From positions 1,320,501-1,384,500 of the forward strand of contig DAJPGA010000001.1 of assembly GCA_025992895.1 (NCBI GenBank): a stretch of DNA of 64,000 bases, written 5' to 3'. Below the pieces are notes generated by a model. That model made no database searches. It had not been told where the DNA came from and saw only the letters and a program-made list of their open reading frames with translations. A program made the translations under genes and the position numbers. Of this stretch, positions 54,366-63,996 are shown in pieces. Position 1 is the stretch's first letter, and each line of letters opens with the position of its first letter. This DNA comes from Veillonellaceae bacterium (GTDB taxonomy: Bacteria > Bacillota > Negativicutes > Veillonellales > Dialisteraceae).

Positions 54366-55277
54366 GTGATATTTTTTGATAGGAAGAAGATAGTATTTGC
54401 CATTCTTCTTTTTATATTTGCAGGAGCTTGCGGCTGGTTCTGGAGACACAGAGAATATATTCCCTTTGTTTCTCAGCCTCTTTCCACAGGAGCAGCACCC
54501 TTTGAATACGGGGTAAGCCGCGCGGCCTGGGATACAAGGGATGGATTAGGAATCATTTCTCAGGTTCTGAATAACTGGAAAGAATTGGATTCTCTCAAAA
54601 AAGAAAATGAGAGCCTGAAAGCTGAGCAGTCAGGTTATAGTGAAATATTGGCTGAAAATATAAGGCTCAGGAGTCTCTTGCAATTCAAGCAGGGCTATAA
54701 GCAGTACAATATGCTTGGAACATCAGTTATTACGAGAGATTATGGCGGATGGACACAGACCATGGTGATTGACCGCGGCGAAGACAGCGGTTTAAAGAAG
54801 TATATGCCGGTTATTGTCCCGTCCGGCCTTGTTGGATTCATCAGCGAAGTCTATGCAAATTCAGCCCGTGTTCAGCTTCTTCTTGATCCAAGGACTACAG
54901 TTGGCGGAATCGTAGAAAGGCCGGCTTCCCGTGTTGTTTCTATGGTATCGGGAAACAGCGGCAGTCCTGACAAGCTTGCTTTTATAAATCTTGCAAGAGA
55001 GGCTGACGTCTTAAAGGGAGATGTTATCATCACTTCGGGCTATGGCGGAGTTTATCCGAAGGGTCTGGTTATTGGAACAGTTTCTAATGTTGATGTGGAT
55101 ACGATAGGCGGGAGTCAGGTCGCATATATAACGCCGGCTGCTGATTTTTCTCATTTAGAAGAGGTATTCGTTATTACGGATCAGGTACAAAAAACAGCAC
55201 CCGGGAGTGTTACGGCTAATGCACCAAAGCGTGAACCGCCAATGAACCCCAACAAGGTGCAGGCAGGTGAGAAATAA
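54366..55277 (+). CDS. mreC: Rod shape-determining protein MreC
   Basis: A 303-residue protein: one N-terminal membrane helix (about 8-25), a heptad-like coiled coil (about 68-108, SLKKENESLKAEQ), then the beta-rich MreC domain (MVIDRGEDSGLKKYMPVIVPSGLVGFISEV, VQLLLDPRTTVGG). It links MreB to cell-wall enzymes outside the membrane. It starts at GTG 54366 two bases after the mreB stop, behind GGAGG, and overlaps mreD by 1 nt. Its C-terminal ~30 residues are a flexible proline-rich tail. Confidence 0.94.
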   Translation: MIFFDRKKIVFAILLFIFAGACGWFWRHREYIPFVSQPLSTGAAPFEYGVSRAAWDTRDGLGIISQVLNNWKELDSLKKENESLKAEQSGYSEILAENIRLRSLLQFKQGYKQYNMLGTSVITRDYGGWTQTMVIDRGEDSGLKKYMPVIVPSGLVGFISEVYANSARVQLLLDPRTTVGGIVERPASRVVSMVSGNSGSPDKLAFINLAREADVLKGDVIITSGYGGVYPKGLVIGTVSNVDVDTIGGSQVAYITPAADFSHLEEVFVITDQVQKTAPGSVTANAPKREPPMNPNKVQAGEK

Positions 55278-55786
55278 TGAGTTCTTTTTCGATAACGATT
55301 TTCATACTCGTCGTTATTTTTGTTCAGGCTTCATTTGCCCCAATGCTTTTTCATGGATTGGTCCAGCCAGATTTGATTCTGACCAGTATTGCCATTGCAG
55401 CACTTCTTTTTGATAAGAGAAAGGCGTTTGCCCTGGCAATGGCCGGAGGACTCGTTCAGGATATTATCATTGGCAACTTTTTTGGTCTACATTTACTGCC
55501 ATACTTATTGATAACAGCGCTTTTGGTTAGATTTGGAAGAGGAAGATATACGCGTCACTGGTATATATCTTTGCTTGCTGTTGTTATGGCAACGATTGTG
55601 TACTTGTTATTCTCCAGTTTGATTCTGTGGTGGAGTTTGATTCTGTGGTGGGGAGGAAGTCATTATCCCTCCTATTCCTACTTCTTGAGTCTAGGTATTC
55701 CGCTGACTTTCTTAAATGGTCTTTCGTCTATAGTCCTTTATAATTTATTGTGGAGGATGAAGCGTGAAAGTGAGCCCAAATGGTGA
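55277..55786 (+). CDS. mreD: Rod shape-determining protein MreD
   Basis: A 169-residue, very hydrophobic protein with about five membrane helices, starting in a TAATG overlap with mreC. Conserved stretches are GLVQPDLILTSIAIAALLFD and GGLVQDIIIGNFFGLHLLPYLL, as in MreD. It is part of the elongation complex. It contains a short internal repeat (SLILWWSLILWWGG, about 114-127). It overlaps pbp2 by 7 nt. Confidence 0.92.
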   Translation: MSSFSITIFILVVIFVQASFAPMLFHGLVQPDLILTSIAIAALLFDKRKAFALAMAGGLVQDIIIGNFFGLHLLPYLLITALLVRFGRGRYTRHWYISLLAVVMATIVYLLFSSLILWWSLILWWGGSHYPSYSYFLSLGIPLTFLNGLSSIVLYNLLWRMKRESEPKW

Positions 55787-57648
55787 AAAGAAAAAATATA
55801 CCAACTTTTTTGACAAGCTTATTGAAAAATAAAGAAGAATCCAGATATGCCCGGATGATTTATGCTGCCATCATTCTCTTGTTCATATTGTCAGCCAGAT
55901 TATTCTATATGCAGGTGGTCGAGGGCAGTTACTATAAAGAAGAAGCAGATGGAAACAGAATCCGCAGTATTCCTGTTCAGGCTACCCGCGGAGTCATGTA
56001 TGACAGGAACGGAGTCATTCTGGCAGGTTCAAGGCCTGCATACAGCGTCATCATGCCTGTTGACAGGAAGGGAAATACCTTAAGTGATGACGAACTGCAG
56101 AAATTATCAGTCCTGCTAAAAATGCCTGTTGCTGATCTGAAGAAAAAGATAGAAGACAATAAGAGAGCTTTTGGCGCTATTTATCTTGCCAATGATGTCG
56201 GCGTAGATGTTGCAACACAGATTGAAGAAAAGAAAGATGATTTCCCGGGAATCCAGATCGAGGTCAATCCCCTTAGAGTGTATCCTTTAGGAGCGGCCGG
56301 AGCGCAGGTACTTGGATACGTTGGTGAAGCCGGTCCGGATGACAAGGATGCTGATGGAAATCCATATACAACAGCAACTTTGATCGGAAGAGCCGGAATC
56401 GAAAGGAAATATAATCAATACCTTGAAGGGAAAAACGGATCAAAAACAATTGAAGTCAATGCTTCAGGTCAGCCGGTCGGTTATGTCGGCGGGACACCTG
56501 CCGTTTCCGGAAACAATATCCGATTGACACTTGATGCCAACCTGCAGAAAGCTGCAGAGGATGCGATTGATTCCCAGGTTAAGATTCTGGCAAAATCAGG
56601 TATCTATGCAACGGGAGCTTCTGCTGTGGCGATTGATCCTAACAGCGGCGCGGTACTGGCTATGGTCAGCGAACCAAGTTATGATCCGAACCGCTTCAGC
56701 AAGGGAATTTCGACTGCTGATTGGAATCAAATCATTAATAATAAAAATCATCCTATGCAGAACCGTACCATTGCATCCATGTATCCTCCCGGATCCCTGT
56801 TCAAGGTCGTTACGGGGGCGGCTGCGCTGGAAGCAAAAGTCATGTCGCCGACAGAGAGGATTTTTGACAGTGGCAAGCACTGGCTTGTAGATAAAAGAAA
56901 TGCGCAGGGTGAAGCCTTTGGGTGGATTGATTTTTATGAAGCCCTGGAAAAATCAGATAATGTATATTTCTATGAAATGGGCCGCCGCCTTGGAATCGAT
57001 AAGTTATCCCAGATGGCGCGCGAATTTGGATTAGGCAAGCCAACCGGCATAGATCTTGCAGGCGAAGCTGACGGGAACGTCGCCAGTGAAGAGTATAAGA
57101 AGAAAGTCTTCGATCAGGACTGGTATCTGGGCGAGACGATGGATGCTGCTATAGGGCAAAGTTATACATTGACTACACCAATCCAGATGGCCATGGTCTA
57201 TTCGTCTATTGCAAACGGCGGATTCAAATATCAGCCGTATCTTGTAAACCGTATTGATAAGCTGGATGGTTCTCCTTTAAAGATTTATTCTCCTAAGCGT
57301 ATCGGATCGCTTCCTGTATCCAAAGCAACTTTGGATGATATCCATACTGGTTTAAGGATGGTTATGTCCAAAGACGGTACCGGCGGGATGCTGTTCCATG
57401 ACTATCCGGTAAGCATTGCCGGCAAGTCGGGTACCGCGGAAACGAATGGTCTGGATAATGGCTGGTTTGTAGCATATGCTCCATTTGACAAACCGGAAAT
57501 TGTCGTTTTATGTATGTTTGAACACAGCGGATTTGGTGCAGATTCTGCAGCACCTGTGGTTAAGGAAATCATGGATGCATACTTCCATCTTGGAAAATAT
57601 GCTAAGTCAGCTGCATCTAAGGATTCCGGGACAGGAGGTAAATCCTAA
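55780..57648 (+). CDS. mrdA: Penicillin-binding protein 2 (elongation transpeptidase)
   Basis: A 622-residue class B penicillin-binding protein. One membrane anchor (about 27-45), a dimerisation/pedestal domain (RSIPVQATRGVMYDRNG), and a transpeptidase domain with SLFK (active serine S339, K342), SDN (392-394) and KSGT (549-552), all intact. It crosslinks side-wall peptidoglycan together with the RodA polymerase encoded two genes later and is the target of beta-lactams such as mecillinam. ATG 55780 overlaps the end of mreD. Confidence 0.95.
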   Translation: MVKRKNIPTFLTSLLKNKEESRYARMIYAAIILLFILSARLFYMQVVEGSYYKEEADGNRIRSIPVQATRGVMYDRNGVILAGSRPAYSVIMPVDRKGNTLSDDELQKLSVLLKMPVADLKKKIEDNKRAFGAIYLANDVGVDVATQIEEKKDDFPGIQIEVNPLRVYPLGAAGAQVLGYVGEAGPDDKDADGNPYTTATLIGRAGIERKYNQYLEGKNGSKTIEVNASGQPVGYVGGTPAVSGNNIRLTLDANLQKAAEDAIDSQVKILAKSGIYATGASAVAIDPNSGAVLAMVSEPSYDPNRFSKGISTADWNQIINNKNHPMQNRTIASMYPPGSLFKVVTGAAALEAKVMSPTERIFDSGKHWLVDKRNAQGEAFGWIDFYEALEKSDNVYFYEMGRRLGIDKLSQMAREFGLGKPTGIDLAGEADGNVASEEYKKKVFDQDWYLGETMDAAIGQSYTLTTPIQMAMVYSSIANGGFKYQPYLVNRIDKLDGSPLKIYSPKRIGSLPVSKATLDDIHTGLRMVMSKDGTGGMLFHDYPVSIAGKSGTAETNGLDNGWFVAYAPFDKPEIVVLCMFEHSGFGADSAAPVVKEIMDAYFHLGKYAKSAASKDSGTGGKS

Positions 57649-58511
57649 TGGCTAAAGTCTTATCTATAGCTTCCGGAAAGGGCGGGGTAGGCAAGACGCT
57701 TTTGACGGCCTCATTGGGGATAGTCATGGCCCATAAAGGCTACAGAGTCCTGCTCATAGATGGAGACATGGGCTTAAGGAATATGGATTTGATCCTTGGT
57801 TTGGAAAATGAATGCTTCTATAATATTTTAGATTTGGCTGAAGGCAGATGCTTCATGAATGACGTAAAGCTTTCTGTCGGCAAAAATCTTGACTTTATTC
57901 CCGCAGCACAGGCAGAAACATGGGATGAAATATTCCCTGCAGCTATCAGTGTCATACTTGATGATGCCGGCGATGATTATGATTTCATTTTATTGGACTG
58001 CCCTGCTGGAGTAGGGAGCGGAATCCAGTTCGCAGCAGATGTTTCAGATAAGTTTATGATTGTTGTGGCTCCTTCGTGGGCATCCAGAAGAACGGCTGAC
58101 CAGGCCGCTCAAATGATTAAGCCCAAAGTTGATTTCTCTTATGTGATGAATCAATTTTCGTTCTCCAATCAGAATCAGGCATCCTTTCAGGAAATGCTCG
58201 AAACAATCGATTCGGAGTATTTCGGCGGAGTGATTCCTTTTTCTGTAGAAGCAGCTCGTCTTGCAGGTCATGGAAATTTGAAGGATTTAAAACTGAACGG
58301 ACCTTTTGGAAAAGCCATCGATTACGTATACAGATCGGTCATTGAAGGAAAGGAATTTCCATTAAGTGTCTGGTCAAAACTTATCCGGGGCTGTGACAAT
58401 GAAGTTGATGAGATCTTGAATAAGAGTGCTGGTTCGGTTCCTGTTATTAACAAGCCTGGGCTTTCCTGGAACTCAGGAAGCCAGTTTTACAAATGGCGGA
58501 GAAGGAGATGA
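57648..58511 (+). CDS. MinD/ParA-family ATPase
   Basis: A 287-residue deviant-Walker ATPase. GKGGVGKT (10-17) has both signature lysines; DGDMGLRNMDLILGLEN and LLDCPAGV correspond to the switch regions of MinD. The rest is less typical: PSWASRRTADQA replaces the usual MinD surface, and the usual amphipathic C-terminal membrane helix is not clear; instead the protein ends FYKWRRRR, a short aromatic/basic tail. No minC or minE is present in the operon. It starts in a TAATG overlap with pbp2. It may guide placement of the elongation complex or division site; function is inferred only from family and position. Confidence 0.85.
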   Translation: MAKVLSIASGKGGVGKTLLTASLGIVMAHKGYRVLLIDGDMGLRNMDLILGLENECFYNILDLAEGRCFMNDVKLSVGKNLDFIPAAQAETWDEIFPAAISVILDDAGDDYDFILLDCPAGVGSGIQFAADVSDKFMIVVAPSWASRRTADQAAQMIKPKVDFSYVMNQFSFSNQNQASFQEMLETIDSEYFGGVIPFSVEAARLAGHGNLKDLKLNGPFGKAIDYVYRSVIEGKEFPLSVWSKLIRGCDNEVDEILNKSAGSVPVINKPGLSWNSGSQFYKWRRRR

Positions 58512-58517
58512 ACCGTA

Positions 58518-59633
58518 TTGAATTTGATTCATTATTGGCGCCGTATTGACAGTACGCTTTTATTGACGGTTCTTGGACTGGGCATCATCTGCCTCTTGAT
58601 CATTGCAAGTGCTACACATGCAAACATTCCTGATTATCCCGGCAGATATGATTTTGTCCTGAAACAGGGCGTTTTTCTTATAGGCGGAATCTGTATTGCC
58701 GCAGGAACGCTTTATTTCGACTACAGGAAATTATATAGATTGGTTCCTGCGTTATATATCATTAATGCAGTCATGCTTTTAATCGTAAAATTTGCCGGAA
58801 CAAGTGCCCTGGGGGCGCAGCGCTGGATCCAGATCGGACCTTTTACACTTCAGCCTTCGGAATTTGCCAAGCTGATTATGATTATCTGTCTGGCCCGCCT
58901 GCTTTCCACCAACCATACAGGGTTTAAAACATGGAAGAGTCTGATCCCGGTTGCCGGCATGATGTTTTTGCCGACAATACTGATATTTATCCAGCCGGAT
59001 CTGGGAACGAGTCTCGTCTTTGCCGCGATTGCTTTCGGCATGCTTTACATTTGCGGACTCCGGATGGAGCTTGTAAAAAGAGCGCTCATTGCTTTAGTAG
59101 TCATGTTTCCGGTAATTTGGTTCTTCGTCCTTCACAGCTATCAGAAGATGAGAATCCTGGTTCTCTTCAATCCAAGTGTTGATCCGTATGGATCTGGGTA
59201 TCATGTTATCCAGTCGAAAATATCTATCGGCAGCGGCGGATTCTTGGGGCAGGGACTTTTTGAAGGAACGCAAAGCCAGCTGAACTTCCTCCCAGAAAAT
59301 CATACGGATTTTATTTTCTCTGTTATTGGGGAAGAGCTTGGATTTATCGGTGCCATCTTTGTCATATTCCTGTATTTTGTACTGCTTTACAGGACGATTA
59401 TGATTTCCCGTTCATCAGGAGATTCCTTTGGCAGCCTTCTGGCATGCGGAATCTTTTCGATGTGGCTGTTCCAGGTATTTATTAATGTGGGAATGACATT
59501 GGGAATCATGCCTGTTACAGGCATTCCTCTGCCCTTTATGAGTTACGGCGGCAGTGCATTAGTTATGAATCTGCTGTGCGTTGGTATTTTGATGAACATT
59601 TATTTAAGACGTAAGAAGTTAATGTTTGACTAG
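58518..59633 (+). CDS. rodA: Peptidoglycan glycosyltransferase RodA (SEDS family)
   Basis: A 371-residue membrane protein with about ten helices. SEDS signatures are GAQRWIQIGPFTLQPSEFAKL, FIQPDLGTSLVF, LPENHTDFIFSVIGEELGFIGA and MPVTGIPLPFMSYGGSALVMN. RodA polymerises lipid II into glycan strands and works with the penicillin-binding protein 2 encoded upstream. It starts at TTG 58518, ten bases after AAGGAG. It ends the cell-shape operon; the radical-SAM gene begins 9 nt later, so transcription may continue. Confidence 0.94.
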   Translation: MNLIHYWRRIDSTLLLTVLGLGIICLLIIASATHANIPDYPGRYDFVLKQGVFLIGGICIAAGTLYFDYRKLYRLVPALYIINAVMLLIVKFAGTSALGAQRWIQIGPFTLQPSEFAKLIMIICLARLLSTNHTGFKTWKSLIPVAGMMFLPTILIFIQPDLGTSLVFAAIAFGMLYICGLRMELVKRALIALVVMFPVIWFFVLHSYQKMRILVLFNPSVDPYGSGYHVIQSKISIGSGGFLGQGLFEGTQSQLNFLPENHTDFIFSVIGEELGFIGAIFVIFLYFVLLYRTIMISRSSGDSFGSLLACGIFSMWLFQVFINVGMTLGIMPVTGIPLPFMSYGGSALVMNLLCVGILMNIYLRRKKLMFD

Positions 59634-59642
59634 GAGAAGAAA

Positions 59643-61538
59643 ATGAATCGAGTAGAAATAGATCCAGTTTGGTTAATGCATGTCCAGAAACCAGCCAGAT
59701 ATGTCGGCGGCGAATGGAACAGTGTTATGAAAGATCATGCAGACGTGGATGTAAAGGTCGCTCTCGCGTTTCCTGATGTTTATGAAGTCGGAATGAGCCA
59801 TTTAGGGCTGAAAATCATTTACAGCGTCATCAACTCCAGAAAAGATGCTCTGGCTGAACGAGTCTATGCACCATGGGTTGATATGGAAAAAATGATGAGA
59901 GAAAGAAATATACCTCTCTATGCACTGGAATCCAAAGCGCCGATTAAAGACTTTGACGTTCTTGGTTTTACCATGCCCTATGAAATGTGTTACACCAACA
60001 TCCTCAATATGATCGATCTGTCCGGAATCCCAGTGCTTTCCAAAGACCGCACAGATGAGGATCCTATTGTTGTTTCCGGAGGCCCCTGTGTCTATAATGC
60101 TGAGCCGATGACTGATTTTATCGATGTATTCTTTATCGGAGAGTCAGAAGAAGCCATTCAGGAAATGGTTGAAGTCATAAAAAAATGGAAAGCGGAAAAT
60201 AAACCCGGCGGAAGATGGGAAGCCATTCATAGACTGGCTGAAATCAAGGGATGCTATGTTCCTTCTCTGTATGAAACTTCTTACTACGAAAATGGCATAT
60301 TCAGAGCCATAAAGCCGGTTGATCCGTTTGCACAATTTCCTATTGAAAAGAGAGTCATAAAAGACGTCGATCATGTTATCGTAGACGATAAGCCGATACT
60401 TCCTCATATCGAGATTGTCCATGACCGTGCTGTGCTTGAGATGTTCAGAGGCTGCAGCAGAGGCTGCCGTTTCTGTCAGGCGGGCATGATTTACAGGCCG
60501 GTTAGGGAAAAGAGTGAGGAAAAGCTTCAGGAAATTGCTGATACTTTGATCAAGAATACCGGATATAATGAAATTTCCTTAATGTCCCTTTCCTCGGCAG
60601 ATTATTCCTGCCTTCCGGAACTGGTCGATCATTTGATGGAAAATTTCAAGGACAAGAGAGTCAGTGTAAGCCTTCCGTCCCTTCGTGTCGACAGTTTCTC
60701 CGTCGATATTGCCAAGAAGGTGCAGCAGGTCAGGAAGAGCGGTCTTACCTTAGCACCGGAAGCCGGTACACAGAGGCTTCGCGATGTAATTAATAAAGGC
60801 ATTACCGAAGACGACATCATGGGAGCATGTTCAAACGCATTCAGAAATGGATGGGACCGCGTTAAGCTGTACTTTATGATGGGTCTTCCTACAGAAACTG
60901 ATGAAGACCTGAAGGGGATTGCTGATTTAGCAAACAGGATCAATGAACTGTATCATGAGATACGCGGCAAGTATGGGTGCAGAATCACTGTCAGCGTTGC
61001 AAGCTTTGTACCAAAGCCTTTTACTCCGTTCCAGTGGATGCCTCAGTGCAGCGTAGAAGAAATAGAAAGAAAGCAGAAATATTTAGAGAGCCTGTTTACC
61101 AACAGACATATTAAGTTTGCATACCATGACGCACGGACCGGCTATATGGAAGCCGTTCTTGCAAGAGGTGACAGGAAGCTTAATCAGGTTATCCTCAAGG
61201 CCTGGCAGAAGGGCTGTGAATATGACAGCTGGACAGAATTCTTTGATTTCGATAAATGGATGTCATGTTTTGAAGAGTGCGGAGTCGATCCGGATCAGTA
61301 CGCTGCCAGAGACAGGGATGAATATGAAGCTGAACCCTGGGACCATATTGACTGCGGAGTAACAAAAGATTATCTTCGCAAGGAATGGAAGCTTGCACAG
61401 AAGGGCATTCTCACACACGACTGCAGGCATCTGGCATGCAATGGCTGTGCAGTCTGCCCGATACTTGACGTAGCATTGATTGATCATAAAGAGGAGAATT
61501 GGAATGATAAGGCTGTTTTTATCTATAAGCAAAGGTGA
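59643..61538 (+). CDS. B12-binding-type radical SAM protein (TIGR03960-like)
   Basis: A 631-residue radical SAM enzyme. The N-terminal ~200 residues form a B12-binding-like fold (FPDVYEVGMSHLGLKIIYSVIN, then VVSGGPCVYNAEP); the iron-sulfur motif is CSRGCRFC (C271, C275, C278), followed by a radical SAM barrel (LTLAPEAGTQRLRDVINKG, LYFMMGLPTETDED). C-terminal cysteines (CRHLACNGCAVCP) suggest another cluster. The family is paired with the DUF2344 protein encoded next and with rng or ribosomal genes, hinting at an RNA or ribosome modification, but no reaction is established to my knowledge. Confidence 0.88.
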   Translation: MNRVEIDPVWLMHVQKPARYVGGEWNSVMKDHADVDVKVALAFPDVYEVGMSHLGLKIIYSVINSRKDALAERVYAPWVDMEKMMRERNIPLYALESKAPIKDFDVLGFTMPYEMCYTNILNMIDLSGIPVLSKDRTDEDPIVVSGGPCVYNAEPMTDFIDVFFIGESEEAIQEMVEVIKKWKAENKPGGRWEAIHRLAEIKGCYVPSLYETSYYENGIFRAIKPVDPFAQFPIEKRVIKDVDHVIVDDKPILPHIEIVHDRAVLEMFRGCSRGCRFCQAGMIYRPVREKSEEKLQEIADTLIKNTGYNEISLMSLSSADYSCLPELVDHLMENFKDKRVSVSLPSLRVDSFSVDIAKKVQQVRKSGLTLAPEAGTQRLRDVINKGITEDDIMGACSNAFRNGWDRVKLYFMMGLPTETDEDLKGIADLANRINELYHEIRGKYGCRITVSVASFVPKPFTPFQWMPQCSVEEIERKQKYLESLFTNRHIKFAYHDARTGYMEAVLARGDRKLNQVILKAWQKGCEYDSWTEFFDFDKWMSCFEECGVDPDQYAARDRDEYEAEPWDHIDCGVTKDYLRKEWKLAQKGILTHDCRHLACNGCAVCPILDVALIDHKEENWNDKAVFIYKQR

Positions 61539-62229
61539 GGAACTGAGATTTCTGGGGCATTTGGATTACTTAAGAACTATGGAAAGAGCCATCATGAGAT
61601 CCGGCCTTCCGGTAGCATTTTCAGAAGGATTCAATCCGCACATGAAAATATCAATGGACTCTGCGCTGGGCGTAGGGGTTACTGCGGATCCTCTTTATAT
61701 GGAAATGGATCTTGAAAGAGAAGTTCCTCTTGATGAAGTTAAGTCAAGCCTGACAAACCAGCTGCCTGGAGGAATCTCTATTAATGGAATCATTGCCGTC
61801 GTAAAAGAATGCCCCAAGCTTTCCGCGATTTTCAACGAAGATGTATATCAGATGGAAGGCCCTGTTTATGAAGATTATGATGCTGCCAAGGCCGAAGAGG
61901 GCATCCAGAAATTCAATGATTTATCTTCCTTTATTTATAAAAGAGTAACTCCTAAGAAAGTCAGGGAGATGGATGTAAAACCCATGATTCTTGAACCGCT
62001 CCGCTTAAGCATCAGGAATAACAGGGCGTACCTTACCTTTTCCCTGGTCAGGAGCACTACGGGAACCGTGCAGCCTAAGGATATCTGGAAAATGCTGTCG
62101 GACTCCTTTGGCCTTCCCTGGGTCAATGATGAATTTATATGCTCAAGGGCAGGTACCTATCAGCGTGAAGGGGAGAAGAGAAAGACACCATTCGATCCTG
62201 AGTTTATTGAAGTTTATTCGAAAGGGTAA
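61504..62229 (+). CDS. Radical SAM-associated DUF2344 protein (TIGR03936-like)
   Basis: A 241-residue protein: FLGHLDYLRTMERAIMRSGLPVAFSEGFNPHMKISM is the family hallmark near the N-terminus. In some bacteria it is fused to the preceding radical SAM protein, so the two probably act together. ATG 61504 follows GAGGAG and lies inside the last 35 nt of the upstream gene; an in-frame start at 61480 is less well supported. Function is unknown. It ends five bases before rng. Confidence 0.88.
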   Translation: MIRLFLSISKGEELRFLGHLDYLRTMERAIMRSGLPVAFSEGFNPHMKISMDSALGVGVTADPLYMEMDLEREVPLDEVKSSLTNQLPGGISINGIIAVVKECPKLSAIFNEDVYQMEGPVYEDYDAAKAEEGIQKFNDLSSFIYKRVTPKKVREMDVKPMILEPLRLSIRNNRAYLTFSLVRSTTGTVQPKDIWKMLSDSFGLPWVNDEFICSRAGTYQREGEKRKTPFDPEFIEVYSKG

Positions 62230-62234
62230 TATAA

Positions 62235-63632
62235 ATGAGACAGATTCTTCTTCATGTCGAGCCGGATGAAAAGATATTTGCCGCGCTTGATGATGGTATC
62301 TTAAATGATCTTGAGATCGAACGTAATAATAATTTGGATATAGTCGGAAGAGTCTATAAAGGAATCGTCAGAAATTCAGTTCCTTCTATAAGCGGATATT
62401 TTATTGATATCGGTATTGGAAGGAATGCGTTTCTGAGGAAGAGAGATTTGCCTGCGGATACAAATATTACCGAAGGAAGCACTGTCCTGGTGCAGGTCGA
62501 AAAAGACAGCACGGAAACAAAAGGCCCCTTAGTAACTGGCAAAATCGGCATACAGGGCAAGTATTTTGTTATGCTTGGAAATAGCAGCTATGTTGGCGTA
62601 TCCAAGAAGATTGTAGATACAAAACGCAGAAACAGCCTGAGGAGCTGGGTAAAATCTGTGCGTCCGGATGGCAAGGGTATCATTATACGAACTGCGGCTG
62701 CAAACGCCGAAGAGGCTGTACTTAAAGAGGAAATCGAGTATCTGGATCATATATTCGACATTATTTCCAAACGATCCAAAGTGGAAAGGGGACCGGTGCT
62801 TTTATACAGAGGAAGCGATCTTATCGTCAAGGGGATAAGAGATTACATGAATGATGATGTGGAATCGTTCTTTATTGATGATGAGGAGTCCTTTGACCGT
62901 GCTTCTGAATTAGAAAAGAAGAAACCCAACAGTCTTGAAGACAGGCTGCATTATTACCATGGACCGGAGCTTTTACTTGAAAAATTTCATGTCGAAGAAC
63001 AGATAGAGCAGCTATTTGACCGAAAAGTCGAGCTGAAATCCGGGGCTTACTTTGTTATTGATTACACCGAAGCTTTGACCGTCATTGATGTTAATTCAGG
63101 ATCCTTTAAAGGGAATGGAATCCCTCACAGCGAGTTGGCTTTCCTGATCAACAAGGAAGCCGCTGTTGAGATTGCAAGACAAATCAAACTTAGGGAAATC
63201 GGAGGAATCATTCTCGTTGATTTCATTGATATGGATAAGAAATCGCAGAAGGATGAACTGCTTGATACGCTGAAGCGGGCATTTCAGAAAGATCATAACA
63301 AAGCCGTTGTATGCGGAATCACATCGCTTGGCCTTGTTGAAATAACAAGGAAGAGAACCAATCAGAGACTTTGGCAAAATTATTTTGATGCGTGTCCGGT
63401 GTGCCATGGTACGGGGATAGTACTTTCTCCTGAATCGATTGCCCGTTCTATCTACCATGATCTTCAAAAAAGGAAATCAGGGACTGGAATTAAGACAGGA
63501 ATTACAATAGTATGTAATAAAGAAGTTGCAGATTTTATAAGTATAAAGGATAATATAACTAAATTTGAGACACTTGTTAATAAGCCGGTTAGACTGGAAG
63601 CAGATGATAGTCTCAAATGGGGGGGTATATAG
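62235..63632 (+). CDS. rng: Ribonuclease G/E
   Basis: A 465-residue endoribonuclease of the RNase G/E family. An S1 domain (about 35-115, GRVYKGIVRNSVPSISGYFIDIGIGRNAFL) is followed by the catalytic part with VIDVNSGSFKG (D285) and GGIILVDFIDM (second metal-binding aspartate) and the zinc-link CPVCHGTG. It cleaves single-stranded AU-rich RNA and processes rRNA. The size is that of RNase G, without the long degradosome tail. It follows the radical-SAM pair at 5-nt spacing, a gene order common in Firmicutes, where rplU usually comes next; here a thioredoxin gene does. Confidence 0.95.
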   Translation: MRQILLHVEPDEKIFAALDDGILNDLEIERNNNLDIVGRVYKGIVRNSVPSISGYFIDIGIGRNAFLRKRDLPADTNITEGSTVLVQVEKDSTETKGPLVTGKIGIQGKYFVMLGNSSYVGVSKKIVDTKRRNSLRSWVKSVRPDGKGIIIRTAAANAEEAVLKEEIEYLDHIFDIISKRSKVERGPVLLYRGSDLIVKGIRDYMNDDVESFFIDDEESFDRASELEKKKPNSLEDRLHYYHGPELLLEKFHVEEQIEQLFDRKVELKSGAYFVIDYTEALTVIDVNSGSFKGNGIPHSELAFLINKEAAVEIARQIKLREIGGIILVDFIDMDKKSQKDELLDTLKRAFQKDHNKAVVCGITSLGLVEITRKRTNQRLWQNYFDACPVCHGTGIVLSPESIARSIYHDLQKRKSGTGIKTGITIVCNKEVADFISIKDNITKFETLVNKPVRLEADDSLKWGGI

Positions 63633-63663
63633 TATATTGTCAGAAAGATAAGAGGGGAAAACT

Positions 63664-63996
63664 ATGGCTGTAGATATTCACTCAAAACAAAATCTGGAAG
63701 ATGAAGTTTATCAGAAGGACGGATATGTCCTTTTGAACCTATGGGCTGCATGGTGCCGTCCTTGTCAGGTCATGGAACCAACCTTGAAATTTGCTGAAGA
63801 AAAGTTTAAAGACAAAATTTCCTTTTGCAGATTAGAAGTAGAAGAACAGGAAGCACTGGCTGATTTATTCCAGACTGTCGGCATTCCGACTTTTGTCTTG
63901 TTTAAAGACGGGAAGGAAATCGGCAGGATCATTGGATATCGTCAGAAGGCCAAGTTCGTTGATGAAATAGCTAATATCATTGGGGACGGCCAGTAA
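63664..63996 (+). CDS. Thioredoxin-family protein
   Basis: A 110-residue thioredoxin fold. The active site is WCRPC (31-35) instead of the classical WCGPC; the cis-proline is in GIPTFVLFKDG. It probably reduces protein disulfides; the arginine in the active site may shift the redox potential. Good ribosome binding site AGAGGGGAA. It lies 31 nt after rng near the right window edge, so downstream context is not visible. Confidence 0.92.
   Translation: MAVDIHSKQNLEDEVYQKDGYVLLNLWAAWCRPCQVMEPTLKFAEEKFKDKISFCRLEVEEQEALADLFQTVGIPTFVLFKDGKEIGRIIGYRQKAKFVDEIANIIGDGQ

Noticed and set aside
55630..55664. Tandem SLILWW repeat in mreD as an assembly error
   Set aside because: The repeat is in frame, lies in a membrane segment and leaves a normal MreD length, so a natural small duplication is as likely.
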